Part shown: one piece after another, positions 51,242 to 60,837 of the stretch
How the letters are laid out: each line of letters begins with the position of its first letter
Position numbering within the stretch: position 1 is the first letter of the stretch
From: HXMU1420-13 sp965249965
GTDB lineage: Bacteria > Bacteroidota > Rhodothermia > Balneolales > Balneolaceae
Assembly: GCA_965249965.1 (NCBI GenBank)
Contig: OZ252262.1
Location: 1,612,001-1,676,000 of the forward strand
Direction of reading: 5' to 3'
Length of the DNA: 64,000 bases
Made by a program: the position numbers and the translations under genes
The notes under the pieces: model-generated
Told to the model about the DNA's origin: nothing
Databases searched by the model: none
The model's input: only the letters and a program-made list of their open reading frames with translations

Positions 51242-52918
51242 TTGAATTCAAAAATTCTACTTGTAGTATTTATATTTCTTTCGTGTTCAAATACGGCTGA
51301 AAGAAATACTGCATTAGATACATCGGGGATTGGGAGTGAATTTTTAGCAAAGCAATCAATTGCTGACACAGATAAAAAGTTCTCAGTGTTATATAATAAT
51401 GATTTGGTAAACATTACTCATGGTGATGAAAGCTGGATCGTCGCTTCTCAGGATAAATTTTCAAACCAGGAGATTGAAGATCGTATCAGAAGAAGTGTTG
51501 CAGAAACCAAAGATACAGATATTGATATTCATTTCTTTCGTCCTGGTTTCGGGCATATTCCATTTTGGAAAAGTGAAGTTTATTCTGCAGAAGAGCATTA
51601 CCTAAACTGGCAAGAAGAAACTGGTAACGAATTGAGCGCCTGGGGAGCATATATGGTCGACGATAAATACGGAGATATGCTAACTGTATTTATTGATGAG
51701 ATCCGGAAAACAAATCAAAAGGCTTTTGTATCATTTTTGATGAATGATCGCCACTATGAAATGTATGGTGAAATTAAAGCTATCTCTAAACCAAGAATAG
51801 AGTGGCCGAATGAAACAGAGTGGATTAGTAACGACATTATTCAAAACCCGGATCTTAGAATTAAACCTGATAACTCACCTACAGTTCTAGATTGGTCAAA
51901 TGAAGCATATAGAAATAAAAAACTTGCTCTAATTTCTGAGATAATTGCCAATTATGATATCGATGGCATTGAGCTCGATTTCATGCGCTTCCCATTATTG
52001 TTTCCTGACTCAGTGACTGTTGAAAGACGAATCAATATTACTTCTTCATTTATAAAAAGTGTCAGAAAATACCTTGACAAAAAAGGATTAGAATCAAGTA
52101 GTAACAGTAATATTCAGCTAAGCATAAGAGTCCCTGTTCATTTAAATGATTGGAAAGAACTTGGTTTAGATTATACTTTACTTGATAGTATTGGAGTGGA
52201 CATGGTGATAGTTTCCTCCTATTTTTTCTCTATGCAGCAAGGAATTGACTATAAATCAATTCGTGCCTCTTTAGATAATGTTGATCTATACTTTGAATTG
52301 AATTACTTAACGTGGCAACAAGCTTATGGGCATAATAATATTGTAAAACGGCTTCAAACTCAGAAGGCGCAATACTTAACTACCGCATTTCTTGCAAAAG
52401 AAGAAGGTTTTGATGGAGTTAGTTTTTTTAATTTTCAGTATCATAAAAAACAATTCTCTGATATACTCTCTTTTGAAGTTGTCAATAAAGTAAAAGAAAT
52501 TGATAAGAATGATTTTGATAACGAATGGTATTTTAGATCATCATTCTGGAAAGATGAAAAATTACCGTTCAGATTTTCAAATTTAAGTTCACATATTTTT
52601 GTAGATACAGTGAATCAAATTCAGAAAGAACTACCATTTACAGAGTCAGGTATATTTAGATTTATTTATACCAGTGAGGATACACTTTGGTTCAATGTTT
52701 ATATCGATGATGAAAAATTGATCGAAATGAAGGATTGTAATTTATCTTATAATTCGAAAATTAAAATCGAGGATTATATTCAGGAAAACTGTTATAAATT
52801 TGAAAGTCTCGATTTTAAAAATGAACGTAGTACAATTAAAGTTGAACTAGAAAGAAAATCCACAAAACAAATTGCAGACCTTGTATATTACGAGTTAATT
52901 TTTGGAGAAGGTACATAG
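51242..52918 (+). CDS. Lipoprotein with glycoside-hydrolase-like TIM barrel
   Basis: A 558-residue protein that must start at TTG 51242 to keep its lipoprotein signal (MNSKILLVVFIFLSC, lipobox FLSC, Cys15). Residues about 80–410 look like a glycosyl-hydrolase-like TIM barrel (DUF187/GHL10 type): DIHFFRPGFGH, ANYDIDGIELDFMRFP, IRVPVHLNDW, DMVIVSSYFFS, GFDGVSFFNFQY. The acidic DGIELDFMRFP strand end would hold a catalytic acid. The C-terminal 130 residues are beta-rich and unassigned. Within a Wzy locus it may trim or degrade the polymer, but this is inference. Confidence 0.7.
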   Translation: MNSKILLVVFIFLSCSNTAERNTALDTSGIGSEFLAKQSIADTDKKFSVLYNNDLVNITHGDESWIVASQDKFSNQEIEDRIRRSVAETKDTDIDIHFFRPGFGHIPFWKSEVYSAEEHYLNWQEETGNELSAWGAYMVDDKYGDMLTVFIDEIRKTNQKAFVSFLMNDRHYEMYGEIKAISKPRIEWPNETEWISNDIIQNPDLRIKPDNSPTVLDWSNEAYRNKKLALISEIIANYDIDGIELDFMRFPLLFPDSVTVERRINITSSFIKSVRKYLDKKGLESSSNSNIQLSIRVPVHLNDWKELGLDYTLLDSIGVDMVIVSSYFFSMQQGIDYKSIRASLDNVDLYFELNYLTWQQAYGHNNIVKRLQTQKAQYLTTAFLAKEEGFDGVSFFNFQYHKKQFSDILSFEVVNKVKEIDKNDFDNEWYFRSSFWKDEKLPFRFSNLSSHIFVDTVNQIQKELPFTESGIFRFIYTSEDTLWFNVYIDDEKLIEMKDCNLSYNSKIKIEDYIQENCYKFESLDFKNERSTIKVELERKSTKQIADLVYYELIFGEGT

Positions 52919-52945
52919 TGATTTTCTGCAATAACGACTATTCAA

Positions 52946-53908
52946 ATGAAAATAAGTACTGAATCAAAAATATATATAGCCGGCCATAAAGGAATGGTTG
53001 GATCGGCAATTAAAAATAGACTTGAGCAAAAAGGGTATTCAAACTTGTTATATCGTTCAAGCAGTGAGTTAGATTTACGAAATCAACAAAAAGTTGACGG
53101 GTTTATATCTGAAAATGCACCAGAAGTTGTAATTATGGCCGCAGCTAGAGTTGGTGGTATACTTGCTAATGATACTTATCCGTATCAGTTTCTATTGGAG
53201 AATATGCAGATTCAGAATAATCTAATTGATGCTAGCTTCAAAAATGGGGTGAAAAAGCTTATATTTTTAGGTAGTTCATGTATCTATCCAAAATTTGCGG
53301 ACCAACCCTTAACAGAAGATTCATTACTTACTGGGGCTTTAGAACCTACCAACGAATGGTACGCCATTGCTAAGATATCGGGAGTAAAATTGGTCGAATC
53401 TTTAAGGCGACAATATCAAATGGACTATGTTTCATTAATGCCAACAAATCTTTACGGACCTAGAGACAATTTTGATTTGAAAACTTCTCATGTTTTGCCA
53501 GCTATGATACGTAAGTTTCATGACGCTAAAATTGATCAGAATAGGCCAGTTACTTTGTGGGGCTCAGGCACACCAATGCGTGAGTTTTTACATGTAAATG
53601 ATTTAGCTACTTCAGTTGAATTTGTAATGAATAAAACACTTTCATCAACACTTTATAACATTGGAACAGGTATCGATATTTCAATTAATGATTTAGCAAT
53701 AATAATACAGAAAGTTGTTGGTCATACAGGTGAAATTGTATGGGATAAATCCAAACCGGATGGAACACCTAGAAAATTAATGGATGTTACAAAAATCAAT
53801 GAAGAAGGCTGGCAGTACACTATTGACCTTTATGATGGTATAATTAGTACCTATGATTGGTTCTTAAATAACCTCTCAAATGTTAAAGAAGTTACTATAA
53901 CAGATTAA
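52946..53908 (+). CDS. fcl: GDP-L-fucose synthase
   Basis: A 320-residue GDP-4-keto-6-deoxy-mannose epimerase/reductase. The signatures are YIAGHKGMVGSAI, AARVGGI, NNLIDASF, LGSSCIYPK, YAIAKISGVKL (YxxxK) and SLMPTNLYGPRDNFDL. It makes GDP-L-fucose from the product of Gmd, which is encoded 24 bp downstream; the fcl-gmd order is reversed relative to many operons. Enzymes for GDP-mannose supply are not in the window. Confidence 0.95.
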   Translation: MKISTESKIYIAGHKGMVGSAIKNRLEQKGYSNLLYRSSSELDLRNQQKVDGFISENAPEVVIMAAARVGGILANDTYPYQFLLENMQIQNNLIDASFKNGVKKLIFLGSSCIYPKFADQPLTEDSLLTGALEPTNEWYAIAKISGVKLVESLRRQYQMDYVSLMPTNLYGPRDNFDLKTSHVLPAMIRKFHDAKIDQNRPVTLWGSGTPMREFLHVNDLATSVEFVMNKTLSSTLYNIGTGIDISINDLAIIIQKVVGHTGEIVWDKSKPDGTPRKLMDVTKINEEGWQYTIDLYDGIISTYDWFLNNLSNVKEVTITD

Positions 53909-53932
53909 ATTTCAATTAAACAGATTAAAACG

Positions 53933-54973
53933 TTGAATAAAGCAAAAAAAGCACTCGTGACTGGGATTACGGGACAAGATGGTGCATACTTAGCTGAGTT
54001 ATTACTCGATAAAGGTTATGAAGTGCATGGTATTAAAAGAAGATCAAGTTCATTTAATACTAAAAGAATAGATCATTTGTATCATGATCCACACTATAAA
54101 GGATTGCCATTTTATTTGCATTATGGTGATTTAACCGACTCAACTAACCTTATTCGAATTATACAAGAAGTTCAACCTGATGAAATTTATAATCTGGCAG
54201 CTCAATCACATGTACAAGTATCATTCGAGACACCTGAATATACTGCCAATAGTGACGCATTAGGTACACTAAGGATACTTGAAGCAATTAGAATTCTAAA
54301 TCTTACTGAGAAAACTAAGTTTTATCAGGCTTCAACAAGTGAACTTTATGGATTAGTTCAGGAAGTACCACAAAAAGAGACTACGCCTTTCTACCCAAGG
54401 TCTCCTTATGCTGTTGCAAAATTATACGGATATTGGATTACTGTAAACTATCGCGAAGCATATAATATGTTTGCAGTAAATGGAATTCTATTTAATCATG
54501 AGTCACCATTGAGAGGTGAAACTTTTGTTACTAGAAAGATAACGCGTGCGGCTGTAAGAATTGCAAGAGGAATTGAACCCAAACTATTCTTAGGGAATTT
54601 AGATGCAAAAAGAGATTGGGGACATGCTAAGGATTATGTAGAAGGAATGTGGCTGATTCTCCAACATGAAACACCAGAAGATTTTGTACTTGCAACAGGT
54701 GTAACTACAACGGTAAGGGATTTTGTTGAAAAGGCATTTAAGTATGCTGGTATAGAGGTTGAATGGTCTGGTGAAGGCCTGAACGAAAAAGGCACAAATA
54801 AAGAAACTGGTGAGGTTATAATAGAAGTAGATCCTAAATATTTTAGACCGACTGAAGTTGATCTATTAATTGGTGATGCTACTAAGGCAAGTGATAAACT
54901 TGGGTGGGTGCCAAAATATAGCCTTGATCAACTTATTGAAGAAATGGTTGAAGAAGATTTTAAAGAACTGTAA
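53933..54973 (+). CDS. gmd: GDP-mannose 4,6-dehydratase
   Basis: A 346-residue Gmd. VTGITGQDGAYLAELLLDKGY, HYGDLTDSTNL, LAAQSHVQVSFE, QASTSELYGLVQEVPQKE, YAVAKLYGYW and FNHESPLRGETFVTRKI are all diagnostic. It converts GDP-mannose to GDP-4-keto-6-deoxy-mannose. The start is a TTG at 53933; there is no ATG in the short distance that leaves the Rossmann motif intact. It is paired with fcl. Confidence 0.96.
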   Translation: MNKAKKALVTGITGQDGAYLAELLLDKGYEVHGIKRRSSSFNTKRIDHLYHDPHYKGLPFYLHYGDLTDSTNLIRIIQEVQPDEIYNLAAQSHVQVSFETPEYTANSDALGTLRILEAIRILNLTEKTKFYQASTSELYGLVQEVPQKETTPFYPRSPYAVAKLYGYWITVNYREAYNMFAVNGILFNHESPLRGETFVTRKITRAAVRIARGIEPKLFLGNLDAKRDWGHAKDYVEGMWLILQHETPEDFVLATGVTTTVRDFVEKAFKYAGIEVEWSGEGLNEKGTNKETGEVIIEVDPKYFRPTEVDLLIGDATKASDKLGWVPKYSLDQLIEEMVEEDFKEL

Positions 54974-55000
54974 AGACTGATAGAATAAGATTAATGTGTT

Positions 55001-56095
55001 GTGAACATTGCAATTCCTATACTTCTTACGCCTCCAGTTTATAATGGACTAAGCAAGTATATAATCAACCTAATCAGCTCTTTACAGGAATTAAATTCTG
55101 GGCATAAGTTTTATATTATTCTAAACAAAGAATTGGATGATTTTATTCGAATTGATCATCCACAGTTTGTCAAGATATATGTAAATATTCCTCACAAACC
55201 TAGATTATTGATGAGGCCATTTTATTTTTTTTGGCAGAATTTTCTTTGTTATAGAATCTATAAGAAATATTCAATTGATCTAGTTCATCTTGCCAACCCT
55301 ATTCCTTTAGTTTTCACAGCCAAAATACCTCACGTTATAACAATTCATGATTTAGCAGAATTTAAATTAAAAAGACATTCATTTTTAAAAAATCAATTTA
55401 GAAAGTTATCCGCAATTCTTAGTGCTAAAAAAGCAACTAGGATTATCACAGTTTCAAATTATTCTAAGAAACAAATTATTAAGTACTTAAAGGTTAATGA
55501 AGCTAAAATAAAAGTTGTATACCTCGCTTCAGATATTATTCCAAAAAGTCAATTAAACAGAATCAAAAGTCGTAAGCAATTTCTACATGTTGGAGGAGAT
55601 AGATGCAATAAGAATATTTCAAAACTTCTTAATGCATATGCCATACTGAAAAAAGAATTCCCAGTCGTTTCATTACTGTTAGTAGGAATTTTCTCCAAAA
55701 AATTTAAAAGAGAAATTAAATCAGGAATCTATTCTTCTCTAGACGTTGTAATTGAAGAACATATTTCGAATGAAAAGATCAAATTTCACTACTTAACTTC
55801 ATTAGCACTTGTTTATCCATCTCTATATGAAGGCTTTGGGTTACCTTTAGTTGAAGCAATGTCATGTGGGCTACCTGTTATAACTTCAAATAAAACATCT
55901 ATGCCTGAGATAGGTGCTAATGCAGTAATGCTAGTTAATCCGTTATCTTCTACTGAAATTTATGATTCTATGAAAGAAATTGTAGTGAATGGAAAACTTA
56001 GAAATTCTTTAAAAAATAGAGGCATTAGAAGATCAAAGGATTTTAGCTGGCATAAATTTGCTGTAGAAACTTCAATAGTGTATTCAACAATTTGA
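55001..56095 (+). CDS. Glycosyltransferase family 4
   Basis: A 364-residue GT-B enzyme starting at a GTG. N-terminal PILLTPPVYNGLSKYI; donor-domain features IITVSNYSKKQII, FLHVGGDRCNKNISKLLNAY, the E-x7-E motif in YPSLYEGFGLPLVEAMSCGLP and VITSNKTSMPEI. It should add one sugar of the repeat unit at the cytoplasmic face of the inner membrane. Donor and acceptor are unknown; GDP-fucose is a possibility because gmd lies 27 bp upstream. Confidence 0.93.
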   Translation: MNIAIPILLTPPVYNGLSKYIINLISSLQELNSGHKFYIILNKELDDFIRIDHPQFVKIYVNIPHKPRLLMRPFYFFWQNFLCYRIYKKYSIDLVHLANPIPLVFTAKIPHVITIHDLAEFKLKRHSFLKNQFRKLSAILSAKKATRIITVSNYSKKQIIKYLKVNEAKIKVVYLASDIIPKSQLNRIKSRKQFLHVGGDRCNKNISKLLNAYAILKKEFPVVSLLLVGIFSKKFKREIKSGIYSSLDVVIEEHISNEKIKFHYLTSLALVYPSLYEGFGLPLVEAMSCGLPVITSNKTSMPEIGANAVMLVNPLSSTEIYDSMKEIVVNGKLRNSLKNRGIRRSKDFSWHKFAVETSIVYSTI

Positions 56096-56287
56096 ATATT
56101 ATAATCTCTTAAGAATTTGACATATTTCACGAATGAAACAATGGGAAGTGTTAAATAAATTAATGAAAATATTAAATTTACATTATTAAATGTACTGATA
56201 AATTATAAATGAAATGTTCATTAATTACTTAACATTTATTCTATTGAAACTGGGTAGCAATATCCGCATATTTACTTTTTAAATTCA

Positions 56288-57022
56288 ATGAGTGGGGTAG
56301 TAGTGTCTTCGCAGTTATTCTCAGTAAAAGAATCATTAAACAGACAAAAAGAATACAATCATCAGATTGATCAAGCAACTAAAGGTGTTAGTTCAAAGCT
56401 CAAAGATGTAAATATCAAAGATGAATATGCTCTCAATAGAGCCTTTGATGTTTTATTAGCAGTGTTGGGAGTTTTAGCACATTCAATTTTATTCCCACTT
56501 ATTGCAATTGGCATAAAACTTTCCTCCAAAGGACCTATATTATTTAAACAAATGAGAACGGGGAAATTGGGTGAAGAATTTGTTTGCTATAAGTTCAGAA
56601 CGATGCATTTAGTAGACTTAAAATCTGAAGAAGGAAAACCGGTTATAACAAAAAAAGGCGATAGTAGAATATTTTGGTTTGGGCAGCTTTTGAGAAAAGC
56701 TAATCTCGATGAGATGCCACAGATATTCAACGTGTTAAAGGGGGATATGAGTCTTGTTGGTCCAAGGCCATACCCTATAGATGAATGTAGGCATTGGAAT
56801 AATACATTTGAGGATTTTCATTACAGATATCTGGTTAAACCGGGAATAACTGGTTTGGCTCAAGTGACTGGGTATAGAGGAGGAACATTAGACGAAAATC
56901 ATATGAGAAGACGTTTAGATAGAGATTTGATTTATGTTCAAAAGCAGACTCTTTTCTTCGATATTAAAATTATTCTGATGACAATCAGGCAAATGATCAC
57001 CTTTAAGACCAACGCTCATTAG
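56288..57022 (+). CDS. Initiating sugar phosphate transferase (WcaJ/WbaP-type phosphoglycosyl transferase)
   Basis: A 244-residue bacterial sugar transferase. A single membrane/re-entrant helix at about residues 55–80 (LNRAFDVLLAVLGVLAHS) is followed by the catalytic domain: GPILFKQMRTGKLGEEF, CYKFRTMH, LRKANLDEMPQIFNVLKGDM, SLVGPRPYP and LVKPGITGLAQVTGYRGG. It transfers the first sugar phosphate to undecaprenyl phosphate, which starts repeat-unit synthesis. It is the short monotopic form without the N-terminal multi-span domain. A 192-bp AT-rich gap precedes it and a terminator follows, so it may have its own promoter. Confidence 0.94.
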   Translation: MSGVVVSSQLFSVKESLNRQKEYNHQIDQATKGVSSKLKDVNIKDEYALNRAFDVLLAVLGVLAHSILFPLIAIGIKLSSKGPILFKQMRTGKLGEEFVCYKFRTMHLVDLKSEEGKPVITKKGDSRIFWFGQLLRKANLDEMPQIFNVLKGDMSLVGPRPYPIDECRHWNNTFEDFHYRYLVKPGITGLAQVTGYRGGTLDENHMRRRLDRDLIYVQKQTLFFDIKIILMTIRQMITFKTNAH

Positions 57023-57044
57023 TAGTGTGGAAATTTCCTTAAAG

Positions 57045-57078
57045 CGTGAAGGTATTTAGTTATTCTTCACGTTTTTTT
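57045..57078 (+). terminator. Rho-independent terminator after the sugar transferase gene
   Basis: CGTGAAG (57045–57051) and CTTCACG (57065–57071) form a 7-bp stem with a 13-base loop, followed by seven Ts (57072–57078). It lies 22 bp after the sugar transferase stop codon and separates it from ugd. Confidence 0.82.
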
Positions 57079-57141
57079 ATGTCTATTATTTGTAATAGAT
57101 ACCCTATCTTGTAATTCGTGATTAAAAAAATCTAAGGCTTA

Positions 57142-58467
57142 ATGAATATTGCAGTTGTAGGTACTGGCTATGTAGGACTAGTTACAGGAACATGTTTTGC
57201 TGAAACAGGCAACTATGTAACCTGTGTAGATATCGACGAACAAAAAGTTGAACGATTAAAAAAAGGTGAAGTGCCAATTTATGAACCTGGCCTAAAACCA
57301 CTTTTTGACCGTTCAATGAGGGAGGGTAGATTATCATTTACTACTGATTTAGAGTCTGCAGTAAAAGATTCAAAAATTATATTTTTATGTTTGCCTACAC
57401 CGCCAGGTGCTGATGGTCAGGCCGATTTAAGCGCTGTTTTAAGAGTTGCTGAACAACTGGGTAAAATAATTACAGATTATAAAGTAATCGTAAATAAAAG
57501 TACTGTTCCTGTAGGTACAGCAGATAGAGTTACCAGGCAATTAGAAAAAAACGCTACTGTTGACTTCGACGTAGTATCTAATCCAGAGTTTCTAAGAGAG
57601 GGTGCCGCGGTTGATGATTTTATGAAACCAGAAAGGGTTGTTGTTGGTACACGCAGTGCTAAGGCCGCAGAAATTATGAAAGACTTGTATGCTCCGTTCG
57701 TTAGAAGTGGCAATCCTATCATTATCATGGACGAAAGAAGCTCTGAATTGACTAAGTATGCCGCAAATGCACTTCTGGCAACAAAAATAACTTTCATGAA
57801 TGAAATTGCAAATATCTGTGAGACAGTTGGAGCAGATGTTGATAATATTCGTCGTGGTATTGGTACAGATTCAAGAATTGGTAAGAGGTTTTTATTTGCT
57901 GGAATTGGTTATGGTGGGAGCTGTTTCCCAAAAGATGTTCAAGCGATTCATTATACAGCAAAAGAATTGGGATATAATTTCCAAATTCTTGATTCGGTGA
58001 TGAAAGTCAATGACCTGCAAAAAATATCTATGGTACCAAAAATTACAGAAGTTTTTGGCGAAGATTTGACAGGTAGAACATTTGGCATTTGGGGTTTAGC
58101 ATTTAAACCGGATACAGATGATGTCAGAGAAGCTCCAGCACTCTACCTTATGCATGAGTTAGCTAAAAGAGGTGCCAAAATGAAAGCATATGATCCAGAA
58201 GCACTAAAAACCTTTCAAATTGCAGCATCAGATTTAGTTAATGAACACACAGAATATGTAGATAGACCCTCCAAGGCAAAACAAGGGGTTGATGCACTCG
58301 TAATATGTACTGAATGGAACGAGTTTAGGGTTTCAGATTTAGAACATTTTAAAAAATATATGAACAATCCAATTATCTTTGATGGGCGCAACCTTTATGA
58401 TCTTGATAAAGCAAGAGAAGCTGGTTGGACCTATTATAGCGTTGGTAGACCAAAAGTTGAAAAATAA
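57142..58467 (+). CDS. ugd: UDP-glucose 6-dehydrogenase (TuaD type)
   Basis: A 441-residue nucleotide-sugar dehydrogenase making UDP-glucuronate. The features are VVGTGYVGLVTGTCFAETGN, LPTPPGADGQADLSAV, STVPVGTADRVT, SNPEFLREGAAVDDFMKPER, and GIGYGGSCFPKDVQAI with the catalytic cysteine. It overlaps the UDP-xylose synthase gene by 1 bp, which consumes its product. A second, distinct Ugd is encoded at 60838. Confidence 0.94.
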   Translation: MNIAVVGTGYVGLVTGTCFAETGNYVTCVDIDEQKVERLKKGEVPIYEPGLKPLFDRSMREGRLSFTTDLESAVKDSKIIFLCLPTPPGADGQADLSAVLRVAEQLGKIITDYKVIVNKSTVPVGTADRVTRQLEKNATVDFDVVSNPEFLREGAAVDDFMKPERVVVGTRSAKAAEIMKDLYAPFVRSGNPIIIMDERSSELTKYAANALLATKITFMNEIANICETVGADVDNIRRGIGTDSRIGKRFLFAGIGYGGSCFPKDVQAIHYTAKELGYNFQILDSVMKVNDLQKISMVPKITEVFGEDLTGRTFGIWGLAFKPDTDDVREAPALYLMHELAKRGAKMKAYDPEALKTFQIAASDLVNEHTEYVDRPSKAKQGVDALVICTEWNEFRVSDLEHFKKYMNNPIIFDGRNLYDLDKAREAGWTYYSVGRPKVEK

Positions 58468-59408
58468 TGAGTAAAAAAGTACTTATCACAGGTGGGGCAG
58501 GATTTTTAGGATCTCATCTATGTGATCGATTCATCAAGGAAGGTTGGAGCGTAATAGCTATGGATAACCTGATTACTGGTAATCCTGATAATATTGGCCA
58601 TTTATTTGGCAACGATAAATTTAAATTTATTCAACATGATGTGACAGATTTTATTCATGTTGAAGGGAATTTAGATTTAGTCCTTCATTTTGCATCACCG
58701 GCTTCACCAATTGATTACCTTGAAATGCCAATTCAAACATTGAAAGTTGGTTCACTGGGTACTCACAAAGCACTTGGACTTGCAAAATCTAAAGGTGCAA
58801 GATTTTTGTTGGCTTCAACTAGTGAAGTATATGGTGATCCACTTATTCACCCACAAAACGAAGAATATTGGGGTAATGTAAATCCTATTGGCTTTCGAGG
58901 AGTGTATGATGAGGCAAAGAGATTCGCAGAAGCAATAACCATGGCGTATCATAGGTTTCATGGACTTGAAACTCGGATAGTTCGAATTTTTAATACCTAT
59001 GGTACAAGAATGCGAATCAACGATGGACGAGCATTACCTGCATTTATGTCACAGGCATTGCGTGGTGAGAATATCACAGTTTTTGGGGATGGATCTCAGA
59101 CCAGATCTTTTACGTATGTTGATGATCTGGTTGAAGGTATATATCGATTGGCTCTTTCCAATCATGAGGAGCCTGTCAATATTGGAAATCCACAAGAAAT
59201 TACAATATTAGAATTCGCAAAAGAAATCTTGAAATTAACAGAAAGTAAAAGCGAAATAGTCTTTAAAGATCTTCCACATGATGATCCTAAAGTTAGGAAG
59301 CCAGATATCACAAGAGCGAGAAAGGTTTTGAATTGGGAGCCAAAGTTTCCAAGAGAAGAAGGTCTCAAACGAACGTTAGATTACTTTAAAAAAGCCGTTC
59401 TGGGATAG
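58467..59408 (+). CDS. uxs: UDP-glucuronate decarboxylase (UDP-xylose synthase)
   Basis: A 313-residue extended SDR. VLITGGAGFLGSHLCDRFI, HFASPASPIDYLEMPIQTLK, LLASTSEVYGDPLIHPQ, GVYDEAKRFAE (YxxxK) and RIFNTYGTRMRINDGR are typical of UXS. It decarboxylates UDP-glucuronate to UDP-xylose. The 1-bp overlap with ugd supports a two-step pathway, so the glycan probably contains xylose or a derivative. A terminator follows at 59463. Confidence 0.93.
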   Translation: MSKKVLITGGAGFLGSHLCDRFIKEGWSVIAMDNLITGNPDNIGHLFGNDKFKFIQHDVTDFIHVEGNLDLVLHFASPASPIDYLEMPIQTLKVGSLGTHKALGLAKSKGARFLLASTSEVYGDPLIHPQNEEYWGNVNPIGFRGVYDEAKRFAEAITMAYHRFHGLETRIVRIFNTYGTRMRINDGRALPAFMSQALRGENITVFGDGSQTRSFTYVDDLVEGIYRLALSNHEEPVNIGNPQEITILEFAKEILKLTESKSEIVFKDLPHDDPKVRKPDITRARKVLNWEPKFPREEGLKRTLDYFKKAVLG

Positions 59409-59462
59409 TGGATATCAATCCATGTATTATGGTCTAATTGGTATAAAACTGAAAAGAATTAA

Positions 59463-59500
59463 GGCACAGGAATTCATAACTTCTGTGCCATTTTTATTTT
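59463..59500 (+). terminator. Rho-independent terminator after uxs
   Basis: GGCACAG (59463–59469) pairs with CTGTGCC (59483–59489) and is followed by ATTTTTATTTT. It ends 11 bp before the start of the next gene and marks the border between the ugd-uxs pair and the final operon. Confidence 0.82.
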
Positions 59501-59510
59501 AAAAACAAGA

Positions 59511-60836
59511 ATGAATAAGAAAGCAAAAAAGGAAAATAGAATCGAAACTAGGGTTGGTATAATTGGACTTGGATATGTTGGTTTGCCATTGCTCTATACA
59601 TTTCATAAAGCAGGTTTAACCGTCATTGGATTTGATATTGACGAAGAGAAAATAAACTCCATTAATGATGGTCATAGCTACATAAAACATTTTCACGATT
59701 CTCAAATAAAAGAACTTTCTGTATCCAATAACTGTAGCGTAACTTCTGATTTTTCAGAACTGAGAGGTGTTGATTCGATCCTTATTTGTGTGCCTACTCC
59801 GCTTGATCATCATAGGGAACCGGATATGACCTATGTTATTAATACAGCTGAAACAATTGGTGATTATCTACAGAAAGATCAACTTGTAATCTTAGAGTCA
59901 ACAACATATCCGGGAACTACTGATGAACTGCTTACGGAGATTCTAGAGAATAAATCTGGTTTAAAAGAGGGTGAAGATTTTTATTTGGCGTACAGTCCAG
60001 AGAGAGAGGACCCGGGCAATACTGAATTTAATACCAAATCAATTCCTAAGGTTGTTGGATCATCTAGCAAAAAGGGTAGAGAATTAGCTGTTCGTTTGTA
60101 TGAAACAGCTCTTGATAAAGTAGTACCGGTTTCTTCTGCGAAAGTGGCTGAATCGGCTAAATTGCTAGAAAATATTTTCAGATCAGTGAATATTGCGTTA
60201 GTCAATGAAATGAAAATTGTTATGGATGCAATGAATATTGACGTTCACGAAGTAATTAATGCTGCTGCTACAAAGCCATTTGGTTTTATGAAATTTACCC
60301 CGGGGCCAGGATTAGGTGGACATTGTATTCCGATAGATCCTTTTTATCTAACTTGGAAGGCAAGAGAGTTCGGTCTAAATACGCGATTTATTGAATTGGC
60401 CGGTGAAGTTAATAATTCAATGCCTGAATTTGTGGTTAATAAAACCATGTTGGCATTAAATGAAAAAGGGAAAGCAATTAAAGGGTCAAAGGTTTTAATC
60501 CTAGGGATCGCTTATAAACCGAATGTTGATGATATGAGGGAGTCCCCTTCATTTGTTCTTATGGACCGATTAGCTAAACTTGGTGCAGTTGTTGACTATT
60601 ATGATCCATGGATTCCAGTAATACCATCAAGTCGCGAGCATATGAATTGGAAAGGGAATACGAGCATTGAGTGGAGTAAGCACATTATTGAATCGTTTGA
60701 CGCTGCAATTATAGTTACAGATCATAAGGAAGTTGATTACGAACATTTAAAAAAATGGTCAAATCTAATTGTCGATACGAGAAATGTATACGCAAATCTT
60801 AATGAAACAGATAAAGAAAAGGTTTATAAAGCATAA
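59511..60836 (+). CDS. UDP-N-acetylhexosamine 6-dehydrogenase (WbpA/WecC-like)
   Basis: A 441-residue nucleotide-sugar dehydrogenase. GIIGLGYVGLPLLYTFHKAG, CVPTPLDHHREPD, STTYPGTTDELL, SPEREDPGNTEF and GPGLGGHCIPIDPFYLTWKA (catalytic Cys) match the UDP-GlcNAc/UDP-ManNAc group rather than UDP-glucose dehydrogenases. With the Gfo/Idh and acetyltransferase genes downstream it fits WbpA, which oxidises UDP-GlcNAc to UDP-GlcNAcA. One base separates its stop codon from the next start. Confidence 0.9.
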   Translation: MNKKAKKENRIETRVGIIGLGYVGLPLLYTFHKAGLTVIGFDIDEEKINSINDGHSYIKHFHDSQIKELSVSNNCSVTSDFSELRGVDSILICVPTPLDHHREPDMTYVINTAETIGDYLQKDQLVILESTTYPGTTDELLTEILENKSGLKEGEDFYLAYSPEREDPGNTEFNTKSIPKVVGSSSKKGRELAVRLYETALDKVVPVSSAKVAESAKLLENIFRSVNIALVNEMKIVMDAMNIDVHEVINAAATKPFGFMKFTPGPGLGGHCIPIDPFYLTWKAREFGLNTRFIELAGEVNNSMPEFVVNKTMLALNEKGKAIKGSKVLILGIAYKPNVDDMRESPSFVLMDRLAKLGAVVDYYDPWIPVIPSSREHMNWKGNTSIEWSKHIIESFDAAIIVTDHKEVDYEHLKKWSNLIVDTRNVYANLNETDKEKVYKA

Positions 60837-60837
60837 A

